From Maylandia zebra (lineage: Eukaryota; Chordata; Actinopteri; Cichliformes; Cichlidae), in contig NC_135176.1 in assembly GCF_041146795.1 (NCBI RefSeq), positions 13,884,286 to 13,948,285 on the forward strand: a DNA stretch of 64,000 nt, given 5' to 3'. Below the pieces are notes generated by a model. The model saw only the letters and a list, made by a program, of their open reading frames with translations. It made no database searches and was not told where the DNA came from. Positions 43,858 through 58,191 of this stretch are shown one piece after another (the stretch's first letter is position 1; each line of letters opens with the position of its first letter). The translations under genes were made by a program, and so were the position numbers.

Positions 43858-46800
43858 TCAAGCGCGTGACTCTTTCTTCGAGTGTGGCTTGTTTCCCAGC
43901 AGGGCGTCCATCTCAGTAACGGTTTGAGGGGTCATTTGAGATAAAATCTGAAAGAAGGGGAGGGTGGCATCAGCTTAAAGTGTCATCTGCTGTTTTTTTG
44001 GGTGGTTCTTTTTATTGCGCACAAAACATAAAAGCATATTTGAATACAGCACATATTTACCCGGAGGGCACCCAGATTCTCAAGAAGCTGGTCTGTATTA
44101 GAAACACCCAGAAGTACTGAGCTGACTCCCTCACTGCGCAGACACCAGGCTGTAAAAAGAGCAAACCAGGAAAACTTTATTGCTGGAGGAATATCAGTTT
44201 GTAACCGAAGTAAAGTAGCTGATTTTTTAGACTTCTTTTAAAAAAAATGTTAACAGATTTAACCAGTGGTTGGATTCCATTTGAAAGCCTTAATGCAGAC
44301 CATACATATACAAAGCACTTAATTAACAAGATCACAGATTATGTAATGTTATTTTCATGCAGGAGACATAGATTTTCAACACTTCTCCCAGAACCGTTAC
44401 AGCACTTCCTACCTGCGTGTGTACAGTAAGATTAAACATAATGAATCAGTCATTTAAGGAGTGAAAATCATTCAAATACGAATCAATTCAGTCTTAATCT
44501 GCAGTCACATGATGCGAAAACAAGCAAAGCTGCATCTCTGTATGTCTGCACTAAAAAATTAAGGCCGTTTGCTCGGATCATACCGATGGCTAACTGTGCA
44601 GCAGTGCAGCCCAGTCTGTCTGCCAGTAGATGGAGCTCCTTGATTTTAGCCAGCTGCCTCCGACCCTCCTCACTGTTCACTCGCTCCTTCAGCCACTGGT
44701 ACCCCTTCATCAGGACCAACATGGAGAAAAGCACTGATTCACACTGTATGCCGATAAAATCAAGAACTATAGTGAGGCTGATGTGGAGCCAGAAGAAGTG
44801 GAAGATCAAACTGACCTTCATTGCTGCTCTGGAGCACTCCGGTACACCATCACTGTACTTGCCTGTGATTAAACCACAAGCGAGCGGAGACCAGGTCATC
44901 GCTCCAACACCTGACAGAGCGAGGAAAGTGTGAATGAAACTAATGAAACTTAATTAAAAAGAAGAGATAAATGTTGCTGTGGGGTTTTTGGATGCCTGAC
45001 CGATCTTGTGGTAGAGTTCAGGAAGCTGCACTTCCACTTTGTCCCTCTGGAAATAGTGATACTCTGCCTGCTCGCACACAGGTGGTATCAGGTTGAACTG
45101 GCGTGCCACTGAGTATGCCTCCTGGTGCCGCAGAAATGGAAACACAATGCAATGGTAAGTGATCAGCGTTATCTGGAAAAAAGCTGACACTCGTGAATTT
45201 GTGAAGAGTAAGACTTTAAGAGTGAGAGCTCAGCACCATGATTTCCATTGCGCTCCAGCGCGAGGTTCCCCAGTACATAGCCATACCCTGGTTTATTACA
45301 AACGTCATGGCCCGTACAATCTCTGCAAATCACAGCACACGACATCTCACTTAAATTACATTCATTTGACAACTCTAACGCATCTGATTAAAGCTTATTT
45401 CCACAAATAAAACATACTACCATACAAAAACCCTCCATATTTGTGCTACAACAGTAGTAAGCGGTTCAAACTGACCTTCCATCGGACTGTTGACATCATT
45501 TCTGTTGGCAAAAACGATGTCCACATAATCTAGCTGGAGTCTTGATAGGGATCCTCGTAAACCTGTGAGAAACACGAGTCAATTATTGGACTAAGGGTCA
45601 TAACTTTAAGGCACAGTGATGTTTTGAGCCACTGCTACACAACAGAGAGTCTAATTACAGTGTCAATAGCTTTGCAGTTATTTGGCAATAAACCAAAGTA
45701 TCAGGCTGCATTATATTGATCTGGTAATCATGCTCAATGAAGCGTAAGGGAAGGACCAAAGTTATTACATTTTTTCCTGATTGAGACATGAGTGTGTGTT
45801 TGGAATTTCATGGAGTTTCATCCAGTAGATCTATAAATACAAACTTCATGCTGGTGCCTAATCTTAGGCCAGATCACTAAAGTGATTTATTTTTTACATT
45901 TTAAGTTTACATGGCATCAAAACAGCATTCAGCTCCTCCCAAGATATTAATGATTATCCTCAGTACAGTGTGCTGGTGGAGGGTAAAATGAGTGATTCTG
46001 TTTTATGTTCGATTTTCTGCTTCTCAAATGTTCTGGGCAAGCGTCTAACCTTGGGTAAGTCAGCAGTTGGACTTTTTTTTCCTGAGCAAAGTGAAAAATA
46101 GTGCATAGAGTCGAAATCTGAGCGTTGACCCTGCACGCGGTGCAAGCCTTAAGAGCTGCACGTAGTTCACTCATTATGCAACGGCCCCAAATCAAAAGCT
46201 TCATGACAATGACATAAAAAAGTCATTCAAGTCCAAGGTAAATGGTCATCCTGCGGCCGTGCTGCTTACAAAAGGAACAAAGACCACCACCATATCCTTT
46301 AGCTTTTTTAGGATTATTTTTGGAACCGATGAAATGGCTGGAAAACAGCAATCAAGACATGTACCTTCACCTGACCTCTGTATTTTCTTTGACCCCCCAA
46401 CAAATCTGATGACAGGCCTCTGAAACATCCTACCCATCAACATCTGTACTATAGCTTCAAAGTGAATGCACCTCATATCCCAATAGTGTCCACTGACATC
46501 ACAGTTAAAAATGAAGTTGTGCTTACTGTGACGTGTAACACGGAGCTGACTGAGTGAGTCAAACAATGCTCACACTAAAAGGTAAAGGGGGCTCCGAATG
46601 AATGATAGCAACCACATCATTAGTGGTTGAAGTAACACACAGGAAAACATGCCATACAAAATAAAGATGCAGTGCAACCTAATAAAGCAAGGCTTTCATT
46701 TATAGTCTTTAATGTATAATAAGCCTAAAGCTAACGCAGAAGTGCCACAAACTGCAGTTTGTGGCACTTCTGCCTTTTTTTATATATGTAAATCACCACT

Positions 46801-49800
46801 TCATTTTATATCAAAGTTCTGCCAGCTGTGCGCTAAGTTTCACCTCAGCTAATTTGAGTCATTGAGTGAGAGATCCCCACAGTATCTATGGTGATGTTGT
46901 GGTCCAGCTCCAAATGACCCATTTTCTATTTTAAATTGTCAGTTTAAAGTCAAGCTGCAGAAAAATATTTATCCAATGTCTTCTCCTCTCACCGCCAACC
47001 AGTTGTGGCAGATGGCTGTCCCTCCCTGAGTCTGTTTCTGCTGAAAGTTTCTTCCTGTTAAATGGTAGTTTTTCCTTCCCACTGTCGCCAAAGCACTTGC
47101 TCTGTTCGTCTTCTCCGTATTATTGTAGGGTATTTAACTTTCAAAATAAAATGCCCCGAGGCAACTGATGTGTGATCTGTTGAATTTTCTATAAATATAA
47201 CTGAACTGAAATTTATTTAAATTGCTTTCAACTGGACCAGAATAACCCCTTATTTGGTTTACACTTTGCAAATACATGAGTAGACTGTACCTTCAATAAT
47301 GTGCTTTCTGGAGAGTCCTCTCTCTGTCTCTGCCCTGTGAAGTTGTGAAAATACAAATCATTGATCCTCAGTTAAAATGATGAAGAGGCTGGGTTGAAGA
47401 AATGTGAAGAGTCTAGTGTTTTAGTCTTATACTTACTGGCCTCCCCAGTAGATTTTTGTCGTAATGACAAAACTTGAACGTCTGGCAAGGACAGGAGTCG
47501 TGAGTATTTTGATTGCAGCATAACATTTAAGTTAAGGGAATCAGCTCATCCTAAATCTAATAGTACGGACAGTCTTTCTCTCTTTCTGGTGTTAAAATTA
47601 AAACATTTTATTACCAATATGTGTCTCTTAGGCAGCTGGGTGAGTCAGCCACCATCTCTGATCAGGGAATTTAACATTTTTATCCTTTTTAGTCTCTCTG
47701 AGGATAAAGCTCTACATTTTTTCCCCAAGCATGGCTTTCCCTTGAGAGAATTTAATGGTGTGCCGCTATCAAAAGTAATAAAAACATGTAGTAATGCATT
47801 TCATCTCAGGAAGGGATTATTAGGGATTATTTAAAGTAAATCTGTGATCTGGTCGAGTTAAAAAGGTTTGCATGCCTGTGAGTCAGTTAGGAAGAATGAG
47901 TAATCTCACCTCCAACCTTTCTTCTTGATGATGTTCCCTAGAGTAATTTCCGCCCTGTGGAGAAACACATCATTGGTTGTGACGGGCTGAGGCTAATAAA
48001 CTTTATTTGTATGTAACGTTTAACGAGATAAATAAATGATAAAGACACGCAGACCAAAGAAAACCAGATTAATGTAGAGAAGAAGAATGGAAAACGGCAG
48101 ACAATAAAAGACGACGTCACATAAAAACAGGTTTAAATTTTTGTATTTGCTGTGAGAGAAATCAGACGATTTAAAAAAAAAAAAAGTTTAATTGAGGCTC
48201 AGGAGAGGAAAGTGAAGTCTGACCTTCCAGAGGCGTACACCTCCGCTGTGTCAAACAGGTTCACTCCGTTCTCATAAGCTACGGTCATCAGGTTCTCCGC
48301 CATCTGAGAGAACACAAAAACTGAGACTGAGAGAAGCAGACGGCGGATAAATTCCAATTACCCAGAGGTCGTTCATGAAGGGCACTACTCAGGGAGGATA
48401 ATACAGACAATATCTCGCCAAGCTACAGCAGTCTTAAGGCCTGTCACACATATTCCTGCGATCGTGAACACTGAGATTTGTTTACAGTGCGCCGAACGGT
48501 GTTACACAAAAACCAAACGAGTGAAGGTGTGCGGGAATCGATTTCTCATACAAACACAGAGAGAGAATGCTCACTTCATCAGAGATCTGCGATCCAAATG
48601 TCACCCAGGTGCCTGAACAAGGAGAGAGAGGGAGAGACAGACAGACGGATTTTATTTAAGAGTTTGAAGCTGAGCTGAATGTTTCCCTGCCTTCATCCCA
48701 ACTTACCTAACCCGAGACAGGAAACACGTAGGCCCGATTTTCCCAGGTTCCTATAGAAAGGGGAAAAATCAGGAGGTTAGATGAGAAATGCCTGTAAAGC
48801 GCACACACACACAAAATGTGTGGGCAGTTGGAATATATCTGGACATACAATCTTCAAACACAGTCAGTAAGATGTACGCATGTGAGTGATGAGCAATCCT
48901 CAGTAGGGAGACACTGTGGTTAAGCAGTGATGAGACTAAGAGATACCTAAGTGGAGTTTAAAAAAGATGGCAGCTGCAATGTTACACTGTATTTAACACA
49001 CATTTTGTCTTATTTGTTTCTACCCAAGCCTCCGAGCCATCTGAAGTAGTTTCGGTTTATTAATAATCACATCCACTCACAACTACATTACAGCGTTATA
49101 AACTATTTATTCACGTCTATGAGGGAGCTGGCTCACTGCTTTACTGGACACATCAGGATTTGAAAGCTAAACGTCGCCTTAATATGGCGATGTTGTTGAT
49201 GAGATCCTGATTATTCTGTAGCAGCATGTAACACAAACCTGGTGTCACATGTAAAACATAAGTACGACACAAAATTAAAAACCAGACACAGATGTAATTT
49301 ATTTCTATCGTAGTCTCCGACACTTCACTCCTCCACTGCAGCTGCTGAGTGAAAGTCTTTCTCGCCTCTGGTAAAATGACTTCCTCTGTCTAATTATTTC
49401 TGAACAATTGACCTTTCATCCCTCGTATGTTAGCAGTTCAGTGTATTACAGTGGGCCAGTGAAACACCTGGAGGGGACGGAGCTCAGCGCAGTTAGAGAG
49501 TCCTGGCAAAAGCTTCTTTGGTCTGCACCATAAATGGCTCAAAAATGCTCTGTGAGCTAAAGAGGAGTCCATTAACTGACATGCCACATCTGATTATTCA
49601 GACAGCTGAATTTTGAAGGGCAGGCGGGGGAGAAGCAGAGAGCTGCATTTCTGACCACAGGAGCATGTACAGCTGAAAATGATGTGGGCTTCATGCTTTG
49701 CTCTCCTGTGTGCTCTCCCCCATTCTAATTAGCCGGGGAGCCAGCTGGAGAGCCGGCAGAACTGCAGTGCACCTCGCTGCTCGCCGTCTTTTCATCTCCA

Positions 49801-52800
49801 GCGCCTCTCCCCTCTCGGCTTGTCTGCCTGCGTCCACTGCGAAACAGCCAAATGCACAAAGACAGACTGTCAGAGCATTTAGACTCAGTCGAACAAGTCC
49901 CGCTTTTATTTTCCTGGTCTATTTTCTATTCCCAACCTTATGCTATTTTTAGATTCCTGCATATGTAAGCATTTGTTTCACGATCTTTATGTGTGTGTGT
50001 GTAGTGGGGGCATCAGTCTTTATGTGAGCACTCCATGTGGGTGTGAAATACATATTGTTTGTGTCATTACGTTAAACTGTTAAAAAAGCACACAGGTGGA
50101 AGGTCAGGAAAGCTATTTAAAGGGAAATGTGTCTGCGGGGTTTGGATGTAGCTGATTCCTTGTATGGTAAGCTGGCTTTTCTTCGTGGTTCGTCAACCAA
50201 TGACAGCTCTGTCTGTTCTCTCACGCTGACAGCCACTTTGAACACTGGGAGTAAATTTAAATGAGGCACATGGGAAAAACATATTTCAGAGACTGGGTTA
50301 TTTCAAATGAGCTACCTGAATATTTTACCATTTGTTTTGTTCGTTTTTGTTGGCTCTTCTTTTTTTGTAGTATCCATCAAATCAGTCCTTTTTTGTCTCA
50401 ACTTTATTTGGATGAGAATAAAGGGGATTTTATTTATTTTTTGTCAAGCAACATTTGACAAGGTGGGGCCAATAACAGCATCCGGAAAAAATATTCCCTA
50501 CAGTTTTAATCAGCTTCTAAAGCAAAGCTTGAAACTGATTCAAAATTGCTTTTGAGGTAGCTTCTGTATCTGCACACCGGGAGCAAATAAACGATATGGT
50601 TTATACCCAACTTTATTTTTGTTTATTACCTTCTTTTTTATTATTATTTTTAGGGAACTTGAGAAAAACTCATTAGAATTATGCATGATGGCTTTGAGCT
50701 GTGAATTAAGGACAATAAAAATCTGTTCCCCAGCTTAGTCACACACCTTCTGTCCATACTTTCCTTTTCACATTGGACCAGGACGGCAAACAGAAGGCTT
50801 ACGTGTGAGGAAAAAACACATACCACCAAAACATGAGTCAGCATTCGGTGGAGTGTGTCAAGCATCCAGTGGCATACGGCTGTTACGCAAATGTTTTCTT
50901 CTCCTTCTTCTGTTAAATGCTCTTCTATCCGATATGCTTGTTAAAGATGAGTGCATGAAGCTGACAGCCTCGTGTTTGGTGAACGCTGCTTGTGAACGCA
51001 TCATGACAGGGAGCAAATTTGAAACCGGTGTGCATTACTGGGCGAATTCCACAATTGCCGAGCCACATAAAAATCTCATTTTTATGTCTGTGTGTGCGCG
51101 TGTGCTTCTGAGCAATAGAGGATGTCACTGTTTCCATGTGTGACAACTGGCCGCCCCCTCCCTTGCGCTCAACTCCGCCGCTCTCTGCAATGCTGCAGTC
51201 TGCTAAATTACTATCAGTGAGTCTGGAGAAACACATGCTCTGTCTTTCCTCGCACTATCTCCCTATTGACAGTCTTTTCCCACTATCTCCCGCACGCAGT
51301 ACACCCAGACGCTCGGCCTATATTTCATCTGAGGCGGATGTGAGGGACGCTGTGCAATAAACGGAAAACATCTATGCTGTGCATGTGTCATTATGGGGAG
51401 GGGTTCGATGCTTTCACGTGAATATTCACGCTTGATGGGAATTGCATTGGAACGCAGGCACAGTTCCACATGCAGACATGCATGAATGCACTCTTGAGCA
51501 GGGCACACAGATGCTTCTCTATAGCCTTTATAAGTAGGTCTTCCAGTGTTTTCTTCTCTATTTTTTCCATTGCCATAAATCATGATCTCCAAACGAGATG
51601 ATTGTAGCAACTTGGCTGCCTCGTCCATACATTATTAACGCTGGAGAGAGAGAGACAGAGGAGACACACAGGTGCTCCGTCACGGTTTAGTCAGCATTTT
51701 AACCTGTGCTGACATTCACAGTTAGTTTTCACCTGAGACAGGAGGAAGACACTATATACAGATGGTTAGGTGCTAATGGTGGACTTTTTTTCTCCCCCTT
51801 CCCTCTGCAGTTGTCATAAAATGCCACACACATGCTGAGCAGGCTCTTCTCCAGAGGGAAGACCTAGATATTAATAACACTCACGTCAGTTTTATGTGTA
51901 TGCTTAGACACACATTTTCTGAGCACAGAGTGTGGGAAGATGGTGGACTGTCTGTTCTCTTTCAGTAATGCTGCACACACTGTTTTGTGGCTTTAAAGGG
52001 TCACTTCACCCAAATTACAGAGAACAGATTTTTCTCACCTGTGCCTGCCTAAATACAATCAATGGAGTGGGCAGAAGTTATGGCACTAAAAAAACGCCAC
52101 CACAAACTTTTACTTTGCTTGTCATTCTCAATAATCCAGAGACATGCCAACAGAGCTACATTTTTGGGTTTATATGACAAATGAAACCAAATTAGCCACA
52201 TGGCCTGGCACTAATCAAAACCCCAGCATCTAAGAGTGTACTAATTATTGATGTAGCTATTTTTAAAAGCATTAGCCTAAACAATGGACCCTTCATGTAA
52301 ATGTGATTTTTTTTTTAATTCAGCTATATTAAAACAGTTAGGAAATCAGGTCTGTCCTAATTATAAAATACACATGCTGTGCAGGGAGCGAATGGAGAAA
52401 AAGGGGCACAAAGACACACACACGCACAATCTCAGCTGCTCTCCTCCAATTCTGCGTATCAGCTGCTGACACTTTATTAGTGGTCCTGACTCTCCCGTTA
52501 ACTAAAAATGCATGTAATGAAGTGGTGCAGGAAAGAGCTCACACAAGCTGAATTTGACACAATGCGCTGTCATTACTGTTTATTCCAAGTTTGGGAACAC
52601 ACGTGACCTGCGACAAAAAAAAAAACCCCCAAAAAAATGTTCACTCGCCCCAACATGTAATCAAATGTTAATGAAATTCGCTCGCTGAGAAGGTCGCTGC
52701 ACTCTGCCTCTGTTTCATGTCCGCTGGCAGACGGATAAAGACGAGTATTTGAGGGATGTGGCGCTTTCCGGATCTCATGCCCCCGTGAGTGACAGCGCAG

Positions 52801-53654
52801 TGAATTCAAAGTGATTGAATGCAATCGCGAGCATGTTTTTGAGTATCGCGCCGTCCTCCGGTTTTCTTTGGTGTTCCTGTTTCCCTGTGATTTAAAACAG
52901 CTCAACTACTTTGCCTTAATGAATTTTGCAGTGTATTACACGGCAGGCAAATGAATGCTACCAAGATTTATTTAAATAAATGAATATATTAAAACACTGA
53001 AAAGAGTTTCAAATAAAAGTAAGATTTTAAAAGAAGAAAGAGGAATTGATATCATCTAATTAAATGCCTTTTGAGTCTTTTCCAGAGCATGCGGACACTT
53101 GTTCATTAGGCTGCCCTCTGCTCTTACATAATAACAACATGCGGCCATGATGGCTCTGCCAGAAGACAATACCAGTCTTTGACTTTGATGAGACAGCCTT
53201 ACTCCGAGGACGTGATGTGGATTTTCTGGCCGCGATTACGATGCCTCTCAGTTAAGAGTAAGCCGCCAAATGCAGTCAATTATCGACAACTCTGAGCTTC
53301 ATCAAACAACACTGACACGCAGGTCACTTTGCATTTTGAGAGGATTAAGTTGCCCGCTGCATACACTTAATCAAGTCCCAACAAGCAGCTGCACACATAA
53401 TAACAGCCTAGATATTGTTCAGATGCACGATATATGCAGTAATTATAACATTAAGCACCGTACAGCGTGCTGTAGTAGTGGGTGGCAGATGAAAATAAGC
53501 AGCCACAGTTTAGCAGACAGTAAACAGATCATGGTTTGGATTATGTTTTGGTTGAAATCAAGCAAGTGAACACCCGGCGTTACTTTGCCTAAAACTTCCC
53601 AGACCTCAAAGTGAGTCACTAATCTGCCCAGTCAACTGGAACCCCTCCTGAAAA

Positions 53655-53685
<31 letters not shown>

Positions 53686-56600
53686 ATGTCCCAGAGCGAC
53701 AGAGGGGAGAGCTGAAGGTCAAGGTTTTTGCAGCCCGCAGTCGTGTTCTCCTCCCTGCCACACAGGCCATTTATTTCCCGTGGTTAATCATGACAACAGC
53801 GTGAGGTCAAAATCACTACATTATCGCTTCACCTGCCGGTTACGATGAATATTTTAGTCGCTGCTGGGGATTTGTTACACTTCGCTTTGCCTTCGGTGGC
53901 ACGCGTGTGAACGGCGCGTGGAGTGAAATTAACGAAGCGAGCCGGTGACGCCGCTGTGCCGTCAGAGCGCATAAACGCGGGCGAGATAAGAATCTGAATG
54001 CTAAGAAGAGGCACGCGGCGAGAGTAATAACACTCAGGGTAGGTCACCGTCTCGCAGCACTAAATGAGCATGAGATGCGTGTTTAAAGTCGACAGGGCCG
54101 CTCGACGCCAAAGCTTCAGCTGCTGCGACTACGCTACTGAGATTTCCACCTTCCGCTCCTCCAGACAACGACACCTCTCTGCATGGCTGAATGTCAGAAC
54201 ACTTCAAATCCTCATGAAAATACATGAAGGCTTTGTTCTCCAGTTTAACATGCGACCTTACCCAGTATCAGGTATTATTATGAACGCTACATCTTCTTTT
54301 TCTTGTTTTTCTCTTTATGGTACAGCTGAGGCTTTTGTTTGTCGTCTGCTTTAACTGGAGCAGCATGTCCTAAATGTTTAAAAATGTAGAAACAGCTTGG
54401 AAATACATTAGTTTGGCAAAATAATCTGAAATCAGGGAACTTTTGTAGAGCTTAAGATTTTGATCTGTAGCACGAGTACAGCCACATCACTAACAGAGAG
54501 CGGTTGCTTTGCACCAAAGCAGATGATAGAGGTCAACTGGTGCACCTAAGGTGACAGAACTTAAAGCTCATTGATTAACAAGGTCTCTATTACTTGATTA
54601 ATCCTTGCAAAAGCCAAAGTGCAAAAACACCACAGCAATTCCCATCAGGTCACAGACTCTTCATGGAACCAGCAACAGCTCCTCGTCTCCAGTCTTTGGT
54701 CTAAGCTGCTGGCTGTGATGTGAAACATCACGTGCAAGTGTCATCAATAGTTTGTTCTCACTCTTCACAATCACATGTCTTTAAGTTTAACTTGAGTTCT
54801 TTTAGATACAGTAGAACGGCATTCTTGGGTAATCGCTCCTAAACTCCTTCATGTCTTTCCAGCTGTCCTGAACTTATTTTGATTTTCTCACATCTTGGCT
54901 CTTTAACAATAATACTTTGTTTCACAGTTTACTGCATGTCAGTGCTGAATGTTTTATCTGAGTAGGGCTTCCCTATTCACATTCTCCATCTCTCAAGCAT
55001 GCATTAAGATTTATAGGCATCCGCCACAGACACAGCGTGCCCCGCGGCCATCTGTGAGGAACAGCGGTGGATAGATCTATGGTCTTCTCCAGTATTAATG
55101 TAAATCAAATTCCCTTTTCTTTTTTTTAAACTCATACCAAAAAAATGTTTTAAGAAATTCATGATGCTCAGATATACCATATTTTATTCTAACTCATGTG
55201 CATTTTAATTTGCACAGACAACTTTGTGAATGATGCTTTTAGATAAATTCTCTTTTGAAATATTTAGGTGCAAACATGACAAAAATGCGATTCCAGAGGA
55301 AAGTCGAATCATTTTTGGCGTTGTCTGTGAAATGTGCATTATCTTGTCATATCTTTTAATTCAGTTTTCTCAAACTTGAGTGTATTGTGCCAAATGGAAC
55401 CTTAAAATGGGCCATCTGGACAGTTTGGTGTTGAAAACAGAAGGTTTAGTTACTTTAAAAATAGACGTTTTGCTGAGTGACAGAACTGACCGCTACAGTC
55501 ACCTCTCCATCAGCTCGAATGCATACCCTGTGGCCACACTGAACACCCAGCATATTGCACACGCACACAGACACAAACATACACACAAACCAGAATGCTG
55601 CAGTGCACTGTGAGGGAGTAAAAAAGGGCAGCATTTGAAAAGAAAACAGTGAGCTTAAACAAGATCAAAGAAAGAAGATAGAGAGAGTCGCAAAGAAAGA
55701 CTCTGAGCATCTGTGACCTGCCTGTGAGTGATCAATACTTGGGTTAATGAGACAGAAGGGCCACAAAGATGTGGTCAACGCAAGCAGCAGCATCCAGAAC
55801 TGGAAATAGAAACCAGCGCTGGAGTGCCAAAAAATGCAGTTCCTCAAATGGCCACTTGAGGCTGCCTACAAGAGTGACTCAATCTCCCACTGCGTTTAAA
55901 CAGCATTATAGGGCATGTTTACAGCCTGGCACATTGGTCTCCTTAACTCATTTTCACCATCTAAATATATAATATAATATAAGTTCATTTATACTCAACG
56001 TTATCACCATTGAGCAGAAGCTGGGAAATGTTTCGTCACCCATCGTGACCTCTTCTGTGTGTTTGTGCCCCCCTGGAACATTTTTAATGCAATCATCTGA
56101 CAAGTCACAGGACTCACTGTGTGGTTAATGACACCAACAAGAGATCTGTGCTCAGGTGTTTTTTGCAGAGTAATATTCTTTTATTCTATTTCTATGTTAC
56201 TTAGCAATAATTAGCAGATATCTGTTTCTGCGCGATGCAGTTACACAGTCTCTGGACACACCTTTGTATTCCAGCCATTCATCCAAACATGGTCAAATCC
56301 GGGACTCCACAAACCAGTGGATGACACCACAGTGGCCATGGCCCACTTTTCTATATATCTATATAGTTCACGGGTGGTTTAAAGTGAAGGCAGAAGCCTG
56401 CTTCCTTCCTGACCTCTGTGTAATTGTGATAACGGTGTGAAATGAGGAATGTGCGGCCACCACGACGCCGCCACAACCAGACTGTTGTGGTGCAGGTGGT
56501 GGAGCTTTGAGCATACTCAGTTAAGGAAAGGACTGATAAGCGACAGCAGTGCTGGCTGATTAGAAAATAAGACAAAAACTAAAGGCAATGCCTGGGGTGT

Positions 56601-58191
56601 TGCCAATGGCAACTGGAAGTGGCCATATGCTGTATAGACTTATTGTGCTGCTGCACTCCCTATTAGTGACACTTTTTTAGAGACGACAGAACAACTGGAA
56701 AAATCCAGCCCAATCATAAAGTCCTGTATGTGTGTGATTCTAAAGGGAAAAAATAGGAGTGGAAATATCCTAGTTTTGTCCTGTGCCTTATTCCCTTTTT
56801 AAGCATCTTATTAAGTGGAAACTAAATTGACTGAAGAGAATGGCAGCAATTCAATCAACCTGATTACCAAGAAACCAGGTCGTTAAAACTCTCCTCCTAG
56901 TTCTCGAATTTTACAGCCCAAAGATGGAAACACAGTGTGAGCCTGTGGAAGTCTGCAGCCTAATGTTAAAGTGCATGCTTTGTGCTTTCCCCCCCTTTTT
57001 TAAAAAAAATGTATGTTTATGTATAAATACGAGCCTCCTTCATGCATGAGCTGTGCATGAACAGCTGTCCTTGTTTAGCTTCAAGCTCTAATCCATCAAA
57101 GGTAAACCACAAGTTTGCCAACAAACTAAAAGAGGAAAAACATACATTGCATTCTTGTCTTGTTGTTTATCTGGTTGGATTTCCTTCCTACTTTATGACT
57201 CAGACCTGGTGTGTGTGCAGCAGAGATTTTCTGTGCATACGATGGTCTCCTGCAAGGCTATTTTATGAAAGTACATGTGTTTAAAACCTCTAAGAAAAGC
57301 CGGGCGTCCTAGTGTGGTTTCAGGAGAAGCTGTTATTGGAGGAAAGCTTTTTTTGTATTATTAATCTGCTGAAATGAGAAAGAGGCTAACGCAAAGTCTG
57401 TGGCTAATGCTCCCATATGCATACTGTCTGAAATATTGTGATAGCATTAGGGCTATATAGTATGACTTATGTAAGCATTTTTTTATTTATATCCATAAGC
57501 GCTTTTAGGAATAAATGTCATATTTTTGTAATGTCAGCGAAGTCATTGCTCTCACTGAGGTGTTTCTCATCTGGCTAATGGATATGTAGGCAGTCTGCAC
57601 AGTCTGCTCACTGGTGATATGTTTGGTGACAAGCTAACCTCGAATTCACCTCACATCTCAGCAAAGAGACTGGCAGAACTAGGAATAATGAAGGCCCGGC
57701 AAGGCAGGTAGAGCCTCATTGTGAAGAAGAGGCCCAACACCTTGTTTCTGGTGGAGGACTTTCACCTCTGGTGGAGGTCAAAAGGCCACAGTGATCAGAG
57801 CGAAATAAAAGCCATCTCTCCAACCAATAAAGCTCCGGCTCCTCGTCTCCCCCAGTCAGGCTCATACTCACCTGTACTTCATATTGGTGTGGCGCCCAAT
57901 AGCCTCCTTCATGTGGGCGTGACCCTGAGGAGTCTGACGAGACCCGGAACCCTCCCTGGTCTTGACAGAACCTTGAGACATGTAGTTGCCATTGCTCCCT
58001 TGTCCACTGCTTCCACCTCCGCTTCCTCCTCCACCACCACCACCACCTCCACTTCCTCCTCCTCCACCGCCACCACCTCCCCCTACTCCGCCACTGCTCC
58101 CTCCAGGAGGTGGAGCGGTGCGAAGGCCACAAAGCCGGTCCTCGCTGCGACTTTTGAGGTTGTGCTCAGTGCATGCAAAAGACACCTGCAT
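43858..58191 (-). CDS. kcnab3: voltage-gated K+ channel beta-3 subunit
   Basis: Fourteen coding exons, 5' to 3': 57872-58191, 48707-48750, 48575-48612, 48224-48303, 47910-47954, 47437-47481, 47291-47334, 45476-45562, 45237-45322, 45001-45121, 44816-44910, 44584-44704, 44061-44149, 43858-43947; 1305 bases, 434 aa, all phases agreeing. It is a cytosolic aldo-keto-reductase-like subunit that sits under Shaker-type Kv channels and tunes gating and surface delivery. The AKR tetrad is complete: Asp152, Tyr157, Lys185, Asn225. [15 protein letters not shown] opens the conserved core. Beta-3 is shown by the N terminus [20 protein letters not shown] and the C terminus [20 protein letters not shown], both like human KCNAB3 and unlike KCNAB1/2. 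The first exon encodes a Gly/Ser run at residues 30-63. The first intron is 9.1 kb. An alternative first exon lies upstream at 62654-62949. Confidence 0.96.
46736..46773. repeat. 38-base perfect palindrome in a KCNAB3 intron
   Basis: GCAGAAGTGCCACAAACTG and its exact complement meet at a central PstI-type CTGCAG with no loop. It lies in the intron between the exons at 45476-45562 and 47291-47334, followed by a T run. Confidence 0.95.
46975..47215 (+). repeat. L2-type LINE 3' tail
   Basis: AGTTTCTTCCTGTTAAATGG, CCCACTGTCGCCAAAGCACT and the ending ATAAATATAACTGAACTGAA are a common fish LINE tail. The complement of the same sequence occurs at 12530-12760. It lies antisense in a KCNAB3 intron, ending about 75 bases from an exon. 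Confidence 0.7.
48751..57871 (-). other. KCNAB3 intron 1 (long)
   Basis: 9.1 kb without any further coding exon I can support. It holds an (AAAT) microsatellite at 53651-53687 and several low-AT blocks (about 49700-49860 and 53850-54180) that could be regulatory. Long open frames here have no recognisable domain. Confidence 0.55.
53651..53687. repeat. AAAT microsatellite
   Basis: About nine AAAT units in KCNAB3 intron 1. Confidence 0.95.
58003..58104 (-). repeat. glycine/serine codon repeat in KCNAB3 exon 1
   Basis: About 34 codons that are nearly all Gly or Ser (residues 30-63). The plus strand reads as CCX-rich triplets. Human KCNAB3 also has a Gly-rich run here, but it is shorter in my recollection. 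Confidence 0.85.

Noticed and set aside
46246-46566. 106-codon minus-strand frame in a KCNAB3 intron
   Set aside because: No recognisable domain, no splice context, and repeats nearby. Treated as chance.
51263-51628. 121-codon minus-strand frame in KCNAB3 intron 1
   Set aside because: A plausible start but no family resemblance and no matching splice phase to the KCNAB3 core.
43858-58191. KCNAB1 or KCNAB2 identity
   Set aside because: The [13 protein letters not shown] terminus and [21 protein letters not shown] terminus fit KCNAB3.
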